Shown here one piece after another: positions 13,246 through 13,802 of a stretch of DNA of 13,802 bases. The stretch covers positions 1 through 13,802 of the forward strand of contig CAKUMP010000033.1 in NCBI GenBank assembly GCA_934667795.1, given 5' to 3'. Positions within the stretch are counted from its first letter, which is position 1. Each line of letters starts with the position of its first letter. The notes beneath the pieces were generated by a model. That model saw only the letters and a list, made by a program, of their open reading frames with translations, searched no databases and was not told where the DNA came from. Source of the stretch: an uncultured Chthoniobacterales bacterium. GTDB lineage: Bacteria > Verrucomicrobiota > Verrucomicrobiia > Chthoniobacterales > CAKUMP01. The position numbers were made by a program, and so were the translations under genes.

Positions 13246-13802
13246 GTGGCGCGGCCTCCGAAATTATTATTAATTGATGATATCCCTGAGTTTCTTAAAG
13301 AAATGAAAGGGGTGTTGTCGCCGGAATATCGGGTAAAAACCGCACTCAGCCCACTGGCAGGAATCGAATGGGCCGCAAGCAGACGCTTTGACCTGATTAT
13401 CACCACCCTGATCATGGCGGAACTGGATGGATTTGATGTCATCCGCCGAATCCGAGGTCAGGGGATTTCCACCCCGATCATCATGATCACCGGCTATGGC
13501 ACCGCACAAACCGCGATCGAAGCGGTGCGTCTCGGTGCTTATGACTATCTCGCCAAACCGGTTGCGACTGAAGAACTGAAAGTGCGTGTCCGGCGTGCAC
13601 TGGAAGAAAAAACTGCCGACAACGACTCTTTCCAAACCTGCAATAAATCCACTCTGGAACTTTTGCGCGTCGTCAAACGTGTGGCAGCATCCGATGCCCG
13701 GGTCCTGATCAGCGGAGAAACCGGCACAGGAAAAGAACTGATCGCTCAAATCCTCCATCAACAAAGTCTGCGCAAATCAGGCCCATTAGTTGAGGTTAAT
13801 TG
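13246..13802 (+). CDS. NtrC-family sigma-54 response regulator with atypical receiver (partial)
   Basis: This frame runs off the right edge after 185 residues. Residues 6-120 are a receiver domain: KLLLIDD with the acidic pair Asp11-Asp12, the switch Thr82 in MITGYG, and Lys104 in YLAKP. The phosphorylated Asp is missing, since DLIITTLIMAELDG has Thr54 where ITDLxMPxLDG is expected, and Ala replaces the following Pro. Residues from about 136 begin the AAA+ sigma-54 activation domain, with RVVKRVAASDARVLISGETGTGKE and Walker A GETGTGKE at 157-164. The start is the GTG at 13246. No ATG fits, an in-frame stop lies at 13225-13227 and no Shine-Dalgarno is visible, so the start is uncertain. It follows the kinase gene by 49 bases. 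Confidence 0.88.
   Translation, partial: MARPPKLLLIDDIPEFLKEMKGVLSPEYRVKTALSPLAGIEWAASRRFDLIITTLIMAELDGFDVIRRIRGQGISTPIIMITGYGTAQTAIEAVRLGAYDYLAKPVATEELKVRVRRALEEKTADNDSFQTCNKSTLELLRVVKRVAASDARVLISGETGTGKELIAQILHQQSLRKSGPLVEVN

Overview
The window looks like chromosomal DNA of a bacterium from the Verrucomicrobiota / Kiritimatiellota / Lentisphaerota part of the PVC group. This is inferred from a secreted lyase plus unclassified glycosidase cluster, from GACGTC-centred intergenic palindromes, and from TTCTGTG-type spacer repeats. No rRNA or diagnostic marker is present, so the placement is moderate.

Positions 1-4740 (+) are a polysaccharide-degradation cluster. It holds the last codons of an unknown upstream protein, a secreted glycoside-hydrolase-like protein (557 aa) and a secreted heparinase II/III-type polysaccharide lyase (970 aa). 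Positions 4741-5675 carry no intact gene. Two clusters of GC-rich hairpin repeats face each other there and enclose a dead copy of a small gene. Positions 5676-7955 (-) hold an alpha/beta-hydrolase esterase and the replication-recombination ATPase RarA. Positions 8088-8672 (+) hold ribosomal protein L28 and a small lysine-rich conserved protein, closed by a strong intrinsic terminator. A 476-base spacer with TTCTGTG repeats follows.

Positions 9149-13196 (+) are the most interesting part. A 441-aa ATP-grasp-like protein and a small ROK-family kinase were once adjacent, 22 bases apart. They are now separated by an antisense hipB-hipA toxin-antitoxin module that ends in a 62-codon gene overlapping hipA by ATGA. 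The insert is bracketed by about 200-base direct repeats of the old gene junction, so both host genes remain intact, while a frameshifted stub of the kinase is left on the upstream side. The 62-codon gene and its structured 3' tail occur again, inverted and inactivated, at 5127-5385. This links the module to a repeated, probably mobile, sequence family.

The window ends (13246 onward, +) in the first 185 residues of an NtrC-type sigma-54 activator. Its receiver domain has Thr where the phosphorylated Asp should be.
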